Shown one piece after another: positions 56,522 through 64,000 of a DNA stretch of 64,000 nucleotides (its first letter is position 1; the number at the start of each line of letters is the position of its first letter). The notes beneath the pieces were generated by a model that saw nothing but the letters and a program-made list of their open reading frames with translations, was not told the DNA's origin and ran no database searches. The position numbers and the translations under genes are program-made. The stretch covers positions 1-64,000 of the forward strand of contig JAJFLA010000008.1 of assembly GCA_021772935.1 (NCBI GenBank), written 5' to 3'. This stretch comes from Gammaproteobacteria bacterium. Its GTDB lineage: Bacteria; Pseudomonadota; Gammaproteobacteria; Xanthomonadales; SZUA-36.

Positions 56522-57418
56522 ATGGGAATCTCAACTCAAAGTGGTGGATGTTTAGTGGACCAAATCAGTTATCAGGCATGGAAGAAATCCAAGCTCCAGT
56601 CCTACCCGCAAAGTGTGGAAGAGCTGCGCGTGGAAATTGGTGGTCTGGTCAATTTGAGTGACACGGAAAAAGCAGCAATCATGGTGGTTTGCAAACGTTC
56701 CAACATGGCCATTTACAGCTGTCGAGATGATTTTGTTGATCGGGCGGCAATCCGCACATTTGCTGCAAACTTTGGATTGGTGACCATCGACCATCACCTG
56801 TGTGCGAACGCCGATGGTGTTTCAGAATTGATGGTGGCATCGGAAGGCGCCCGCACGGGGTATGTGCCGTACTCGAGTCGTGGTCTGAGTTGGCATACTG
56901 ACGGTTACTACAACGAAAAGACAAGACAGATCAAGGCGGTGGTGTTGCATTGTGCTCACGATGCTGTCACTGGCGGTCAGAATGCTTTGCTTGACCCGGA
57001 GATAGCTTACATTTGTTTACGTGATGAGGATCCTCGTTTTATCACCGCATTTGAGCATCCCGAATGTATGACGATCCCGGCTAACATTGGTGTCGAAGGT
57101 GAAATTCGACCTGAGGTTTCTGGGCCGGTGTTCTCGTATCATACTGATGGTCGAATACACATGCGTTACAGCGCTCGCAAGAAGAACATACAATGGCGTG
57201 ATGATGACTTGACCAGGGCCGCTCGGAGTTTTTTGTCAGAAATCCTTGACGACGATAATGGTCCTGCTTTCCTTTTCCGTCTGCAACCGGGTGAGGGTCT
57301 GATTTCCAACAATGTCTTGCATAATCGGACCGCTTTTGAGGATGGGCCGGGACATCAACGCCTGTTGTACCGAGCTCGCTTTTTTGATCTTATCAGGGCA
57401 AGTGTTAACAGGCCCTGA
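56522..57418 (+). CDS. TauD/TfdA-like iron/2-oxoglutarate-type oxygenase
   Basis: A 298-residue protein with the TauD-family iron site HTD (LSWHTDGYYN, about residue 123-125) and the distal His in NNVLHNRTAFEDG (near 270), followed by an Arg-rich YRARFF that can bind 2-oxoglutarate. The substrate is unknown. It is the first gene facing dsrA across the shared control region and precedes two small ORFs and cysG. AGGA lies 11 bases before the ATG. Placement suggests a role in sulfur metabolism (for example sulfonates or a cofactor), but that is inference. Confidence 0.82.
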   Translation: MGISTQSGGCLVDQISYQAWKKSKLQSYPQSVEELRVEIGGLVNLSDTEKAAIMVVCKRSNMAIYSCRDDFVDRAAIRTFAANFGLVTIDHHLCANADGVSELMVASEGARTGYVPYSSRGLSWHTDGYYNEKTRQIKAVVLHCAHDAVTGGQNALLDPEIAYICLRDEDPRFITAFEHPECMTIPANIGVEGEIRPEVSGPVFSYHTDGRIHMRYSARKKNIQWRDDDLTRAARSFLSEILDDDNGPAFLFRLQPGEGLISNNVLHNRTAFEDGPGHQRLLYRARFFDLIRASVNRP

Positions 57419-57466
57419 GACAAGCTAAACTGCACATTGCAACAGCTCCGGCTGAGGACTATAACG

Positions 57467-57670
57467 ATGAAGGCCATAGAAGTTAAGATCAGCGATATCA
57501 TTATTCAGCACCCTGAAATCAATTCATTTCCAGAGTTACTCAATGCGGTTCGCGGGATGACTTCCGATCATATGCTTTATCTGAATTTTGACGTCAAGCC
57601 CGACTATAGGGATACACCACGCAACTGGCAGTGGCGTCTTGAAACAGCATTTAGTGAGGGAGGCTCATGA
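57467..57670 (+). CDS. Small protein of unknown function (67 residues)
   Basis: A 67-residue, slightly acidic protein with no signal peptide or cysteines. I recognise no family. It starts at an ATG with GAGGA upstream, 48 bases after the TauD-like stop, and its end overlaps the next small gene by 4 bases (TCATGA). The tight coupling indicates a real gene. Confidence 0.65.
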   Translation: MKAIEVKISDIIIQHPEINSFPELLNAVRGMTSDHMLYLNFDVKPDYRDTPRNWQWRLETAFSEGGS

Positions 57671-57885
57671 GCGAAGAAATCATTGTGGTACTGGATGAAT
57701 TCGAAGCCCCTTACGGGCGTAAAATCAAGCTGGAGGCTGTTGAGCACGAGAGTGGCATGTGTATGCTGCGATTACGCATTCGTGAGGGCAACCGCTTTAC
57801 AATACTGGATATTGACGAAAATACAGCCAGGCATTGGGGCGCAACCATGTGCTCATGGGCAGATAAAGTGTCTGCTGCAGGGTGA
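57667..57885 (+). CDS. Small protein of unknown function (72 residues)
   Basis: A 72-residue protein with EFEAPYGRKIKLEAVEHESG and FTILDIDENTARHWG segments and two Cys residues. It has a strong GGGAGG ribosome site and is coupled to the upstream small gene. It resembles small uncharacterised proteins of sulfur-oxidising proteobacteria, possibly DUF6967, but I am not sure. cysG starts 28 bases later. Confidence 0.7.
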   Translation: MSEEIIVVLDEFEAPYGRKIKLEAVEHESGMCMLRLRIREGNRFTILDIDENTARHWGATMCSWADKVSAAG

Positions 57886-57913
57886 AAAACTGATGACAAC
57901 AAAGGATTAAGAA

Positions 57914-59311
57914 ATGGATCATCTGCCCATCTTCCTCGATGTAAATGGAAAGCGAACCCTGGTTGTTGGCAGCGGCGTAATAGCTGCACGTAAAGCCGAT
58001 CTCTTGTTACGCGCTGGCTCCGACCTGACCATTGTTGCACCGGAACTTGGTGAAGAGCTATCCAGGCTGGCGGAAAGCTATGACTTCAGTCACAAGACCG
58101 GTAGTCTGAGCGCAAAGGACCTTGCAGCTTGTATCATCGCTTTTGGTTGTTCGCAGGATGACTCGATTAACCAGGTATTGTGCGAATTGGCCGAGGCCGC
58201 GGGCGTAATGGTCAATGTTAGCGACAAGACTGAAAGCTGTGACTTCATCATGCCAGCAGTTGTTGATCGCACCCCGTTATTGATCGCAATATCAAGTGGT
58301 GGAACCTCTCCTTTGTTGGTCAGGATGCTGAAGGCTCGCTTCGAAACAACCATCCCGGCAGCATACGGCAGGCTGGCTGAATTCGCCGGGAGTTATCGTG
58401 ACAAAATAAAAGCACTCATTCCGAATTTGACGCGGCGGCGGCGATTTTGGGAAGCGGTGGTTTCCGGACCTGTAGCCGAACACCTTTTTTCCAGCCAGCT
58501 TGAACAGGCCGAATTGCTAATAGACAGCCAGCTCCAGGCAGCAGCAGTTGCCGGTGACAAGCCGCCGGTTGGTGAGGTCTACCTGGTCGGCACAGGCCCC
58601 GGCGATCCGGATTTGTTAACGTTCCGTGCGCTCCGCCTGATGCAACAAGCCGACGTGGTGTTATATGACCGGCTTATCGGTGAAGGGATACTCAATCTTG
58701 TTCGCAGGGATGCTGAGCGTATCTATGTTGGAAAACTCAAGAATAACCATGCCGTGTCACAGGAAGAGATTGGTCATATGTTGATCCGACTGGCACAAGA
58801 TGGGAAGCGGGTGTTGCGACTGAAAGGCGGTGACCCATTTGTCTTTGGGCGTGGCGGGGAAGAAATTGAAGCTTTATCGGAGAACGACATCGCATTTCAG
58901 GTTATTCCAGGCGTGACCGCAGCTGTTGGTTGTGCGTCTTATGCGGGAATACCGTTAACCCACCGCGATCATGCACAGGCTTGTGTGTTTGTAACCGGGC
59001 ACGAAAAAGATGGCAAACTGAACTTGAACTGGAAGAGCCTGATCCAGCCACGTCAGACGGTCGTAATATATATGGGGCTATCTTCTTTGGAAGCGATCAC
59101 CGATGGTTTCATTGCCAATGGGGCAAATCCAGCCACACCAGCAGCCATCATCGAGAACGGAACCCGCGCAGGGCAGCGCGTTATCACCGGAACCCTGGAG
59201 TCACTTCCGGATAAAACTCTGGATGCCGGGGTCAAGAGTCCGGCACTGGTTATTGTCGGTAGTGTGGTAACGCTGCGTGACAAACTATCCTGGTTTGCCG
59301 ACAAGTCGTAG
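57914..59311 (+). CDS. cysG: Siroheme synthase CysG (trifunctional)
   Basis: A 465-residue fusion. The N-terminal NAD-dependent dehydrogenase/ferrochelatase part has LVVGSGVIAARKADLLL, and the C-terminal uroporphyrinogen-III methyltransferase part has YLVGTGPGDPDLLTF and LKGGDPFVFGRGGEE. It turns uroporphyrinogen III into siroheme, the DsrAB cofactor; the location opposite dsrA supports a dedicated role. It follows the two small ORFs in one direction. Confidence 0.95.
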   Translation: MDHLPIFLDVNGKRTLVVGSGVIAARKADLLLRAGSDLTIVAPELGEELSRLAESYDFSHKTGSLSAKDLAACIIAFGCSQDDSINQVLCELAEAAGVMVNVSDKTESCDFIMPAVVDRTPLLIAISSGGTSPLLVRMLKARFETTIPAAYGRLAEFAGSYRDKIKALIPNLTRRRRFWEAVVSGPVAEHLFSSQLEQAELLIDSQLQAAAVAGDKPPVGEVYLVGTGPGDPDLLTFRALRLMQQADVVLYDRLIGEGILNLVRRDAERIYVGKLKNNHAVSQEEIGHMLIRLAQDGKRVLRLKGGDPFVFGRGGEEIEALSENDIAFQVIPGVTAAVGCASYAGIPLTHRDHAQACVFVTGHEKDGKLNLNWKSLIQPRQTVVIYMGLSSLEAITDGFIANGANPATPAAIIENGTRAGQRVITGTLESLPDKTLDAGVKSPALVIVGSVVTLRDKLSWFADKS

Positions 59312-59426
59312 ATAATCATGTTAGTTAACAATATGGTCGTAGCCACACAATTGTGGGCAAGGATTAACCCTCGCTACGGTGCTGACAATCCGTGGCAGGA
59401 ACTCATAATACGGGAGCAAATCAACA

Positions 59427-60056
59427 ATGAGTGATGCGTTAAGCTACCTGATCAAAGCCCGTCCGGAGGCTATGAAGGCCTATTTCACTTTTTTGAAGGA
59501 TACAGGTAAACACCTCGATCCCAAGACCCGTTCATTAATATCCGTTATCACCAAGATACACAGCCAAACGGAGCGTGGTTTGCGGCAATATCTACCCAGA
59601 GCTATCCGTGATGGTGCGAGTCCTCATGAAATCCTGGATGCCATCCTCATGGCCTTCCCGACCCTGGGTCTTGCCAAGATTATTTGGGCTATTGACATAC
59701 TGCTCGATATGGATATTCCCGAGTTTCGTACTGAATTCCTCGATGCCGAGCCTTGCTGGCACGATCTGATCGACTGGAATGACGTCAAAGACGGTGATGT
59801 AAGCTATGTGGATGACTGTGATGGAAGAAACATCTTTATCTACCGTTCCGGTGAGAACTGCAATGTGTACGATAGTCGTTGTCCGCATCAGGTAACAGAC
59901 ATTCCACAGCTGGCATTGTCAGGCCGGCAACTCACCTGTCCAAAACACCATTGGAGCTTCGATGTCTCTACCGGCGAGTGTGTAGCCAAGGGTACACGCC
60001 CGCTGAGGCAGTTTGACTGTCGAGTCAGGGAAGGGCGGCTGGAAGCGATCTGGTAG
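59427..60056 (+). CDS. Carboxymuconolactone decarboxylase-like / Rieske [2Fe-2S] fusion
   Basis: A 209-residue protein. Residues ~10-95 resemble the carboxymuconolactone decarboxylase/AhpD helical fold (LDPKTRSLISVITKIHSQTE, GASPHEILDAILMAFPTLG) but lack the AhpD CxxC. Residues ~105-209 are a Rieske domain with CPH (about 152) and CPKHHW (about 172), i.e. C-x-H and C-x2-H ligands. It sits 115 bases after cysG. The combination is unusual; an electron-transfer role is inferred. Confidence 0.82.
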   Translation: MSDALSYLIKARPEAMKAYFTFLKDTGKHLDPKTRSLISVITKIHSQTERGLRQYLPRAIRDGASPHEILDAILMAFPTLGLAKIIWAIDILLDMDIPEFRTEFLDAEPCWHDLIDWNDVKDGDVSYVDDCDGRNIFIYRSGENCNVYDSRCPHQVTDIPQLALSGRQLTCPKHHWSFDVSTGECVAKGTRPLRQFDCRVREGRLEAIW

Positions 60057-60282
60057 CCTTACCGCTCCAGATGATTTTGTTCGACCAGTTCACCCAGAAG
60101 GTCTGGTCTGCAAGCAATGGGCTTCCTTAAGCGAGCTCTGCCATCAAACGGATCTACTTGACCTGTTTGATAGTGTTTGACATGCTCGTATCAGAGGCCC
60201 TTGTTCCAGCTCAAAATAACAGAGTGTCTCTTGACAAAAAGGAGCTATATAACTGACGCCGTGTAGATTCAGGAGAGAAGTT
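60057..60282. other. Intergenic region before the secreted-protein gene
   Basis: 226 bases with no ORF. TTGACA at about 60231-60236 is a -35-like hexamer, but no well-spaced -10 follows. AGGAG is at 60271-60275, eight bases before the next ATG. Confidence 0.4.
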
Positions 60283-60762
60283 ATGAATACCAGCATTATT
60301 CGAGTATTACGTCCTGCTTTGTTAACCCTTGTTTTAGCCGCATCCCTGGCATTTTCAGCAGACCCGCTACAGACTCAGATGAGTATGGAAGGCGACCTTG
60401 AAGTTGATCTGATCAGGGTGGCTATAGACGATAGTGTGCTCACTACCGTGTTCGCTTACCGTAATAATGGGAGTGAAGAAGCAGGTATCAAGTACAGCGT
60501 ATCCGATGTCTATTATCTGGATAAATCCGAAGGCAAAAAATATCATGTCCTTGCTGACTCGCAGGGCGATTGGATTGCAGCACCCGTTGCAAGAGGCAGT
60601 ATTGCAATTGAAACCGGGATGAGTGCGAGACCTGTACCAATTCCAGCCGGTGGAAAAAAATTGGTGTGGTTTAAATTCCCGGCTCCACCAACAAGCAGTA
60701 CAGAAATCAACATCGTTTTGCCAGATGCTTTACCATTTGAAAAAATTGCTTTAGAGCAATGA
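60283..60762 (+). CDS. Secreted protein of unknown function
   Basis: A 159-residue protein with a signal peptide (LTLVLAASLAFSA) and a beta-rich mature part that looks like an immunoglobulin-type fold (VFAYRNNGSEEAGIKYSVSDVYY, VWFKFPAPP). No family is recognised. It overlaps the OmpA-family gene by 4 bases, so it is probably a partner in the periplasm or at the envelope. Confidence 0.7.
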   Translation: MNTSIIRVLRPALLTLVLAASLAFSADPLQTQMSMEGDLEVDLIRVAIDDSVLTTVFAYRNNGSEEAGIKYSVSDVYYLDKSEGKKYHVLADSQGDWIAAPVARGSIAIETGMSARPVPIPAGGKKLVWFKFPAPPTSSTEINIVLPDALPFEKIALEQ

Positions 60763-61424
60763 GTAATCGCCGCTGGGCCATCAGGGTCTTGCTCTGCATG
60801 TTGATAGTTGTTTCGACGTCTCTATTTGGCTGGGAGCTCGATTCGGTCGACAAAGCCGAAACTCACGCTGCGGCGTTAAATGCCCTTTCTTCTGTACCGC
60901 CACCTTTAGTGATAGTGACCGATGTCAGGGATGTGCCTGCAATGGCAAATACAGTCGAATCCAAAGGGCTGGCTCTTCAGGCTAATATCGAGAATCTTGA
61001 GAGCGCCATGGTTGATCTGGGTGCGCAGGTTCTGGAGCAGGAGATTCGGGTATCTCTTGCTGCCGATGTGTTGTTTGACTTTGACCAGCACGATCTCAGA
61101 TCGGAAGCCGAAACCGAGCTGGAGGGCTTGGCGCTGATTGTGCGGGAAAAAGCCAGTGGTAGTGTGCGTATCGAAGGCCATACAGATGCCAAGGGTAGTC
61201 ATGGGTATAACCAGGCCTTGTCTGAGCGTCGTGCAAATTCAGTCAAAAAGTGGCTGCTTGATCAGGGTGACCTGGGTCCTGGGTTGAGGTTTGAAACAAC
61301 AGGTTGGGGAGAAACTAAACCTGTTGCTCCAAACCTAAGCCAGGATGGAGGTGATTATCCTGAAGGGCGAGCTTTGAACCGTCGTGTGGAGGTTTTTATC
61401 GAGACCACTGAATCATTTAAGTGA
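60759..61424 (+). CDS. OmpA family protein
   Basis: A 221-residue protein: an N-terminal membrane segment (IRVLLCMLIVVSTSLFGW), a short helical linker, and a C-terminal OmpA domain that binds peptidoglycan (LFDFDQHDLRSEAETEL, VRIEGHTDAKGSHGYNQALSERRANSVKKWL, GETKPVAPN, NRRVEVFI). Coupled to the secreted protein gene. It ends 11 bases from the convergent RND gene. Confidence 0.88.
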   Translation: MSNRRWAIRVLLCMLIVVSTSLFGWELDSVDKAETHAAALNALSSVPPPLVIVTDVRDVPAMANTVESKGLALQANIENLESAMVDLGAQVLEQEIRVSLAADVLFDFDQHDLRSEAETELEGLALIVREKASGSVRIEGHTDAKGSHGYNQALSERRANSVKKWLLDQGDLGPGLRFETTGWGETKPVAPNLSQDGGDYPEGRALNRRVEVFIETTESFK

Positions 61425-61435
61425 CGGTATCCCGC

Positions 61436-64000
61436 TTACAATACAGTTGTCTCCGCCTTCTTTTGTGTGCCCCCCGGCAGCTTGCTGCGGATACGTTTTT
61501 TAAGTCCGCGGGAAAAATCACCGATGTCCAGGCCAATGCCATACAGCGAAGGCACCATTAACAAAGTCACAAAGAAGGCAAAAAATACACCGAATGCCAG
61601 TGCTACTACCACAGGCTGCAGAAACGCTGCTTGTATTGAGCGTTCCAGCATCATCGGCATGAGTCCGACTATGGTTGTGACAGACGTCAGCAGGATAGGT
61701 CTGAAGCGCACTACACCCGCTTCAATGATAGCTTCCCTGGCATCCATTCCCTTGTCGATAAGCTTGTTGCAGTAATCCATTAATACGAGGTTGTCGTTGA
61801 CAACAACACCCGCTGCCGCAGCAATACCAAAGTAGCTGAAAATGGCCATGGTCAGGCCCAGCACACTGTGACCGACAATGGCTCCGACAAAGGCGTAAGG
61901 CATAGCGATGAGAATCAATATCGGCTGCCAGTAACTTCTAAATGCCACCGCCAGCATGGTGTACATGGCGAAAAATGCCATCAGGTACAGGCCCATCACT
62001 TCTTTAATAAAGCGTTGCTCACCTTCAGCCTGGCCAACGGCACCACGGATGATACCGGGATAACGTTTTTCCCATTCCGGAAAAAAGTTTTCATCCAGGT
62101 CTTTCATAATATCGTCACGTACTTCTTCTTTCAGATCGGCACTGACACGTGCCGCCCTGTTGCCGTTCCAGCGTGCGATACGCGTGATGCCGGGGGCGTA
62201 TTCAAGATCAGCAACGGCTAGCAGTGGTAATTCACGCCCATCGTTGGTGCGGACGCGGAAATTCTTCAGACTTTCAATCGATTGTCTGGATTCCAGTGGG
62301 TAGCGTACTTTCACCCGCACATCCTGACCATCGCGTGGCAGGCGTTGAACCTCTTCACCGAAATAGGCTTGGCGCACCTGGCGGTTAACATCAGCCAGTG
62401 TCAGCCCCAACTTGGCCGTACCGGGTTTCATGGTCAAGCGGATTTCTTCTGACGCGCCTTCCAGGTTATTACGAACATCGTATATGGTTTCGTAGGTTCG
62501 CAGCTGGGTTTCAATGTCTGCGGTCGCGGCACGTAATACGTCGAGGTCCGGGTGCCTGATAGACAGCTCAAAACCGGGATCATTATTGCCCTGTGTGTAT
62601 TGAACGGAAACCTCCCGAGCATCGGGTACGTCTCCCATCAGTTCGCGTAATCTGACAGAAGCGTCCTTAGCGGTCATATCGCGGACTTCCGGAGGTGCCA
62701 GTTTGACGATGGCCAATACGCTGTCGCGACGTGAGCGGGTATACCAGTTTTCTATCAGCACACCTTCGCCATCGGTACGTTGGTTAACCTCTTCTTCCAG
62801 TGCCAGCTCGGCGGCCTGCAACTGGGCCAGAATTTCCAGGGCACGACTGTAAGGAGCACCTTCAGGCATTACCACGTTGACGATGATTTCGTCCGATTCG
62901 ATATCTGGCATGAAGCTCTTCTTGACCCAGCCTGTGGCGAATAGTCCAAAGCCAATGACAAGCACAGCGATAAAAATACTGGTGGTCAGGTAGCGATGAT
63001 TTAGTGACCAACCTCCAATCCTGCGGTAATGATTGTGTGCAAAGTGAATAATACTATCGGCAATTCGTTTTTGAAATTTCCCAAAGCCATGCAGATTTTG
63101 CCGGGGCTTCATGTTTGCAAGATGCGATGGCAGTATCAGCAGTGATTCAACCAGTGAAAAACCCAGCGCGAGGATTACGACCCAAGTAATGTGTCGTGTG
63201 AATTCGGAGGTTGAGCCACTCACAAAAATCCATGGAAGGAACGCCATTATTGTAGTGAGTACACCAAAGACGACGGGCTTGGCCACCAGCTGGGCGCCGG
63301 CAATTGATGCATTGACACCACCACCAATGCGGTGAGCTTCACTGTGTATGCCCTCTCCAACCACGATTGCATCATCAACAACGATACCCAGCACCAGCAG
63401 GAAAGCGAAGGTGGATAGCATATTTAATGAGACACCCACTGGTCCCAGCAAAACAAACGCACCGGCGTAGGCAGTCGCAATACCAACGGCTACCCAAAAA
63501 GCAACAATGGGCCTAAGGGTCAACAGCAATACCAGCATGACCAAGGCCAGGCCCATGGCCGCAGAACTGCCTATGGTCTTCATTCGACCTTTAAAATCCT
63601 CCGCCTGATCGGTCCACAGCGTCAGGCTGACACCCTCTGGCAGGCTTTCCTGTCGGTTTTTGATCCATTCACGGACAGAGTCCGAGGCTGTAACGATGTC
63701 CATGACTTCGGTCGACATGATTTGTATGAGTACGGCGGGTTCGCCGTTAAGGGTTGCCAATATCGGGTTGTCTTCAAAACCATCCACGACGGTGGCGACA
63801 TCGCCCACACGAATGATGCCGCCATCCGCGGTCTCACGGATGATGATATTGTTGAACTCAGGTTCCGTATCTGCCTGGCTACGGACTTTTAGCTGGTAGG
63901 TTCCTACTTCGGTACGTACCTGGCCGGCGGACTGGTTGATAGACGTATTGCGGATAGCGGTTGCAACCTCTGAGAAGCTCAGATTGTAGCGTCTCAAAGC
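61436..64000 (-). CDS. RND family efflux transporter permease subunit (partial, N-terminus outside window)
   Basis: The 3' 855 codons of an AcrB/HAE1-type inner-membrane pump; the reading frame continues past the window edge. Visible are the TM4 proton-relay aspartates in LVLGIVVDDAIVVGEGIH, two repeats of the porter domain, and the terminal helices (FGVFFAFFVTLLMVPSLYGIG). It needs a membrane-fusion protein and an outer-membrane channel, which must lie elsewhere. The substrate is not predictable. Confidence 0.92.
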   Translation of the reverse strand, partial: ALRRYNLSFSEVATAIRNTSINQSAGQVRTEVGTYQLKVRSQADTEPEFNNIIIRETADGGIIRVGDVATVVDGFEDNPILATLNGEPAVLIQIMSTEVMDIVTASDSVREWIKNRQESLPEGVSLTLWTDQAEDFKGRMKTIGSSAAMGLALVMLVLLLTLRPIVAFWVAVGIATAYAGAFVLLGPVGVSLNMLSTFAFLLVLGIVVDDAIVVGEGIHSEAHRIGGGVNASIAGAQLVAKPVVFGVLTTIMAFLPWIFVSGSTSEFTRHITWVVILALGFSLVESLLILPSHLANMKPRQNLHGFGKFQKRIADSIIHFAHNHYRRIGGWSLNHRYLTTSIFIAVLVIGFGLFATGWVKKSFMPDIESDEIIVNVVMPEGAPYSRALEILAQLQAAELALEEEVNQRTDGEGVLIENWYTRSRRDSVLAIVKLAPPEVRDMTAKDASVRLRELMGDVPDAREVSVQYTQGNNDPGFELSIRHPDLDVLRAATADIETQLRTYETIYDVRNNLEGASEEIRLTMKPGTAKLGLTLADVNRQVRQAYFGEEVQRLPRDGQDVRVKVRYPLESRQSIESLKNFRVRTNDGRELPLLAVADLEYAPGITRIARWNGNRAARVSADLKEEVRDDIMKDLDENFFPEWEKRYPGIIRGAVGQAEGEQRFIKEVMGLYLMAFFAMYTMLAVAFRSYWQPILILIAMPYAFVGAIVGHSVLGLTMAIFSYFGIAAAAGVVVNDNLVLMDYCNKLIDKGMDAREAIIEAGVVRFRPILLTSVTTIVGLMPMMLERSIQAAFLQPVVVALAFGVFFAFFVTLLMVPSLYGIGLDIGDFSRGLKKRIRSKLPGGTQKKAETTVL

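Overview
The window looks like chromosomal DNA from a sulfur-oxidising gammaproteobacterium of moderate GC. The strongest indicator is a complete oxidative-type dsr cluster, dsrA-B-E-F-H-C-M-K-L-J-O-P-N, read leftward from 56296 to 44148. It contains dsrEFH and dsrL, which mark sulfur oxidisers, and no dsrD. Gammaproteobacterial housekeeping runs (lptD/surA/pdxA/ksgA/apaG/apaH, lgt/thyA/folA) and a TonB2-type cluster with TtpC support the placement. I cannot name genus or species.

Layout. 1-574: the 3' end of a 23S rRNA gene and a complete 5S gene, followed by a 190-bp tandem repeat that gives three consecutive rRNA terminators. 1.3-2.8 kb: a sulfotransferase-like gene, then crcB and a DUF190 gene. 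2.8-8.0 kb (minus): a DUF3450-ttpC-exbB-exbD-tonB-TPR energy-transduction operon. 8.2-12.3 kb: OPT and SLC13 transporters. 12.5-14.7 kb (plus): lgt-thyA-folA. 14.7-22.7 kb (minus): lptD-aminotransferase-surA-pdxA-ksgA-apaG-apaH. 23-34 kb: mixed metabolism and transport (aminopeptidase, msrB, VOC protein, LplT/PlsC fusion, nucleoside transporter, MATE, prfC, M23 peptidase, sdaA). 34-40.5 kb (plus): thiol-redox protein and kelch protein, DAK2/DegV protein, plsY, birA, SPOR protein and tRNA-Thr, with a pspC-domain gene on the minus strand at 35.4-35.7 kb. 40.5-44 kb (minus): nadA-nadC-nadB. 44.1-56.3 kb: the dsr cluster. 56.5-60.1 kb (plus, divergent from dsrA): a TauD-like dioxygenase, two very small conserved-looking ORFs, cysG, and a carboxymuconolactone-decarboxylase-like/Rieske fusion. 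60.3-64 kb: a secreted protein, an OmpA-family protein and the C-terminal part of an RND pump cut by the window edge.

How the genes work together. In the oxidative Dsr pathway, DsrEFH and DsrC relay sulfane sulfur, DsrAB (siroheme, [4Fe-4S]) releases sulfite, DsrL passes electrons to NAD(P)+, and DsrMKJOP connects DsrC to the quinone pool and periplasm. CysG (siroheme synthesis) and DsrN (siroheme amidation) make the cofactor. The genes facing dsrA across a palindrome-rich 225-bp region form the most interesting part of the window. They place an iron/2-oxoglutarate-type oxygenase, two unknown small proteins and a Rieske fusion around the siroheme synthase, which suggests an accessory module for siroheme supply or regulation in sulfur oxidation.

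No CRISPR array, insertion sequence or prophage was seen. Convergent genes repeatedly overlap by a few bases, so the genome is compact.
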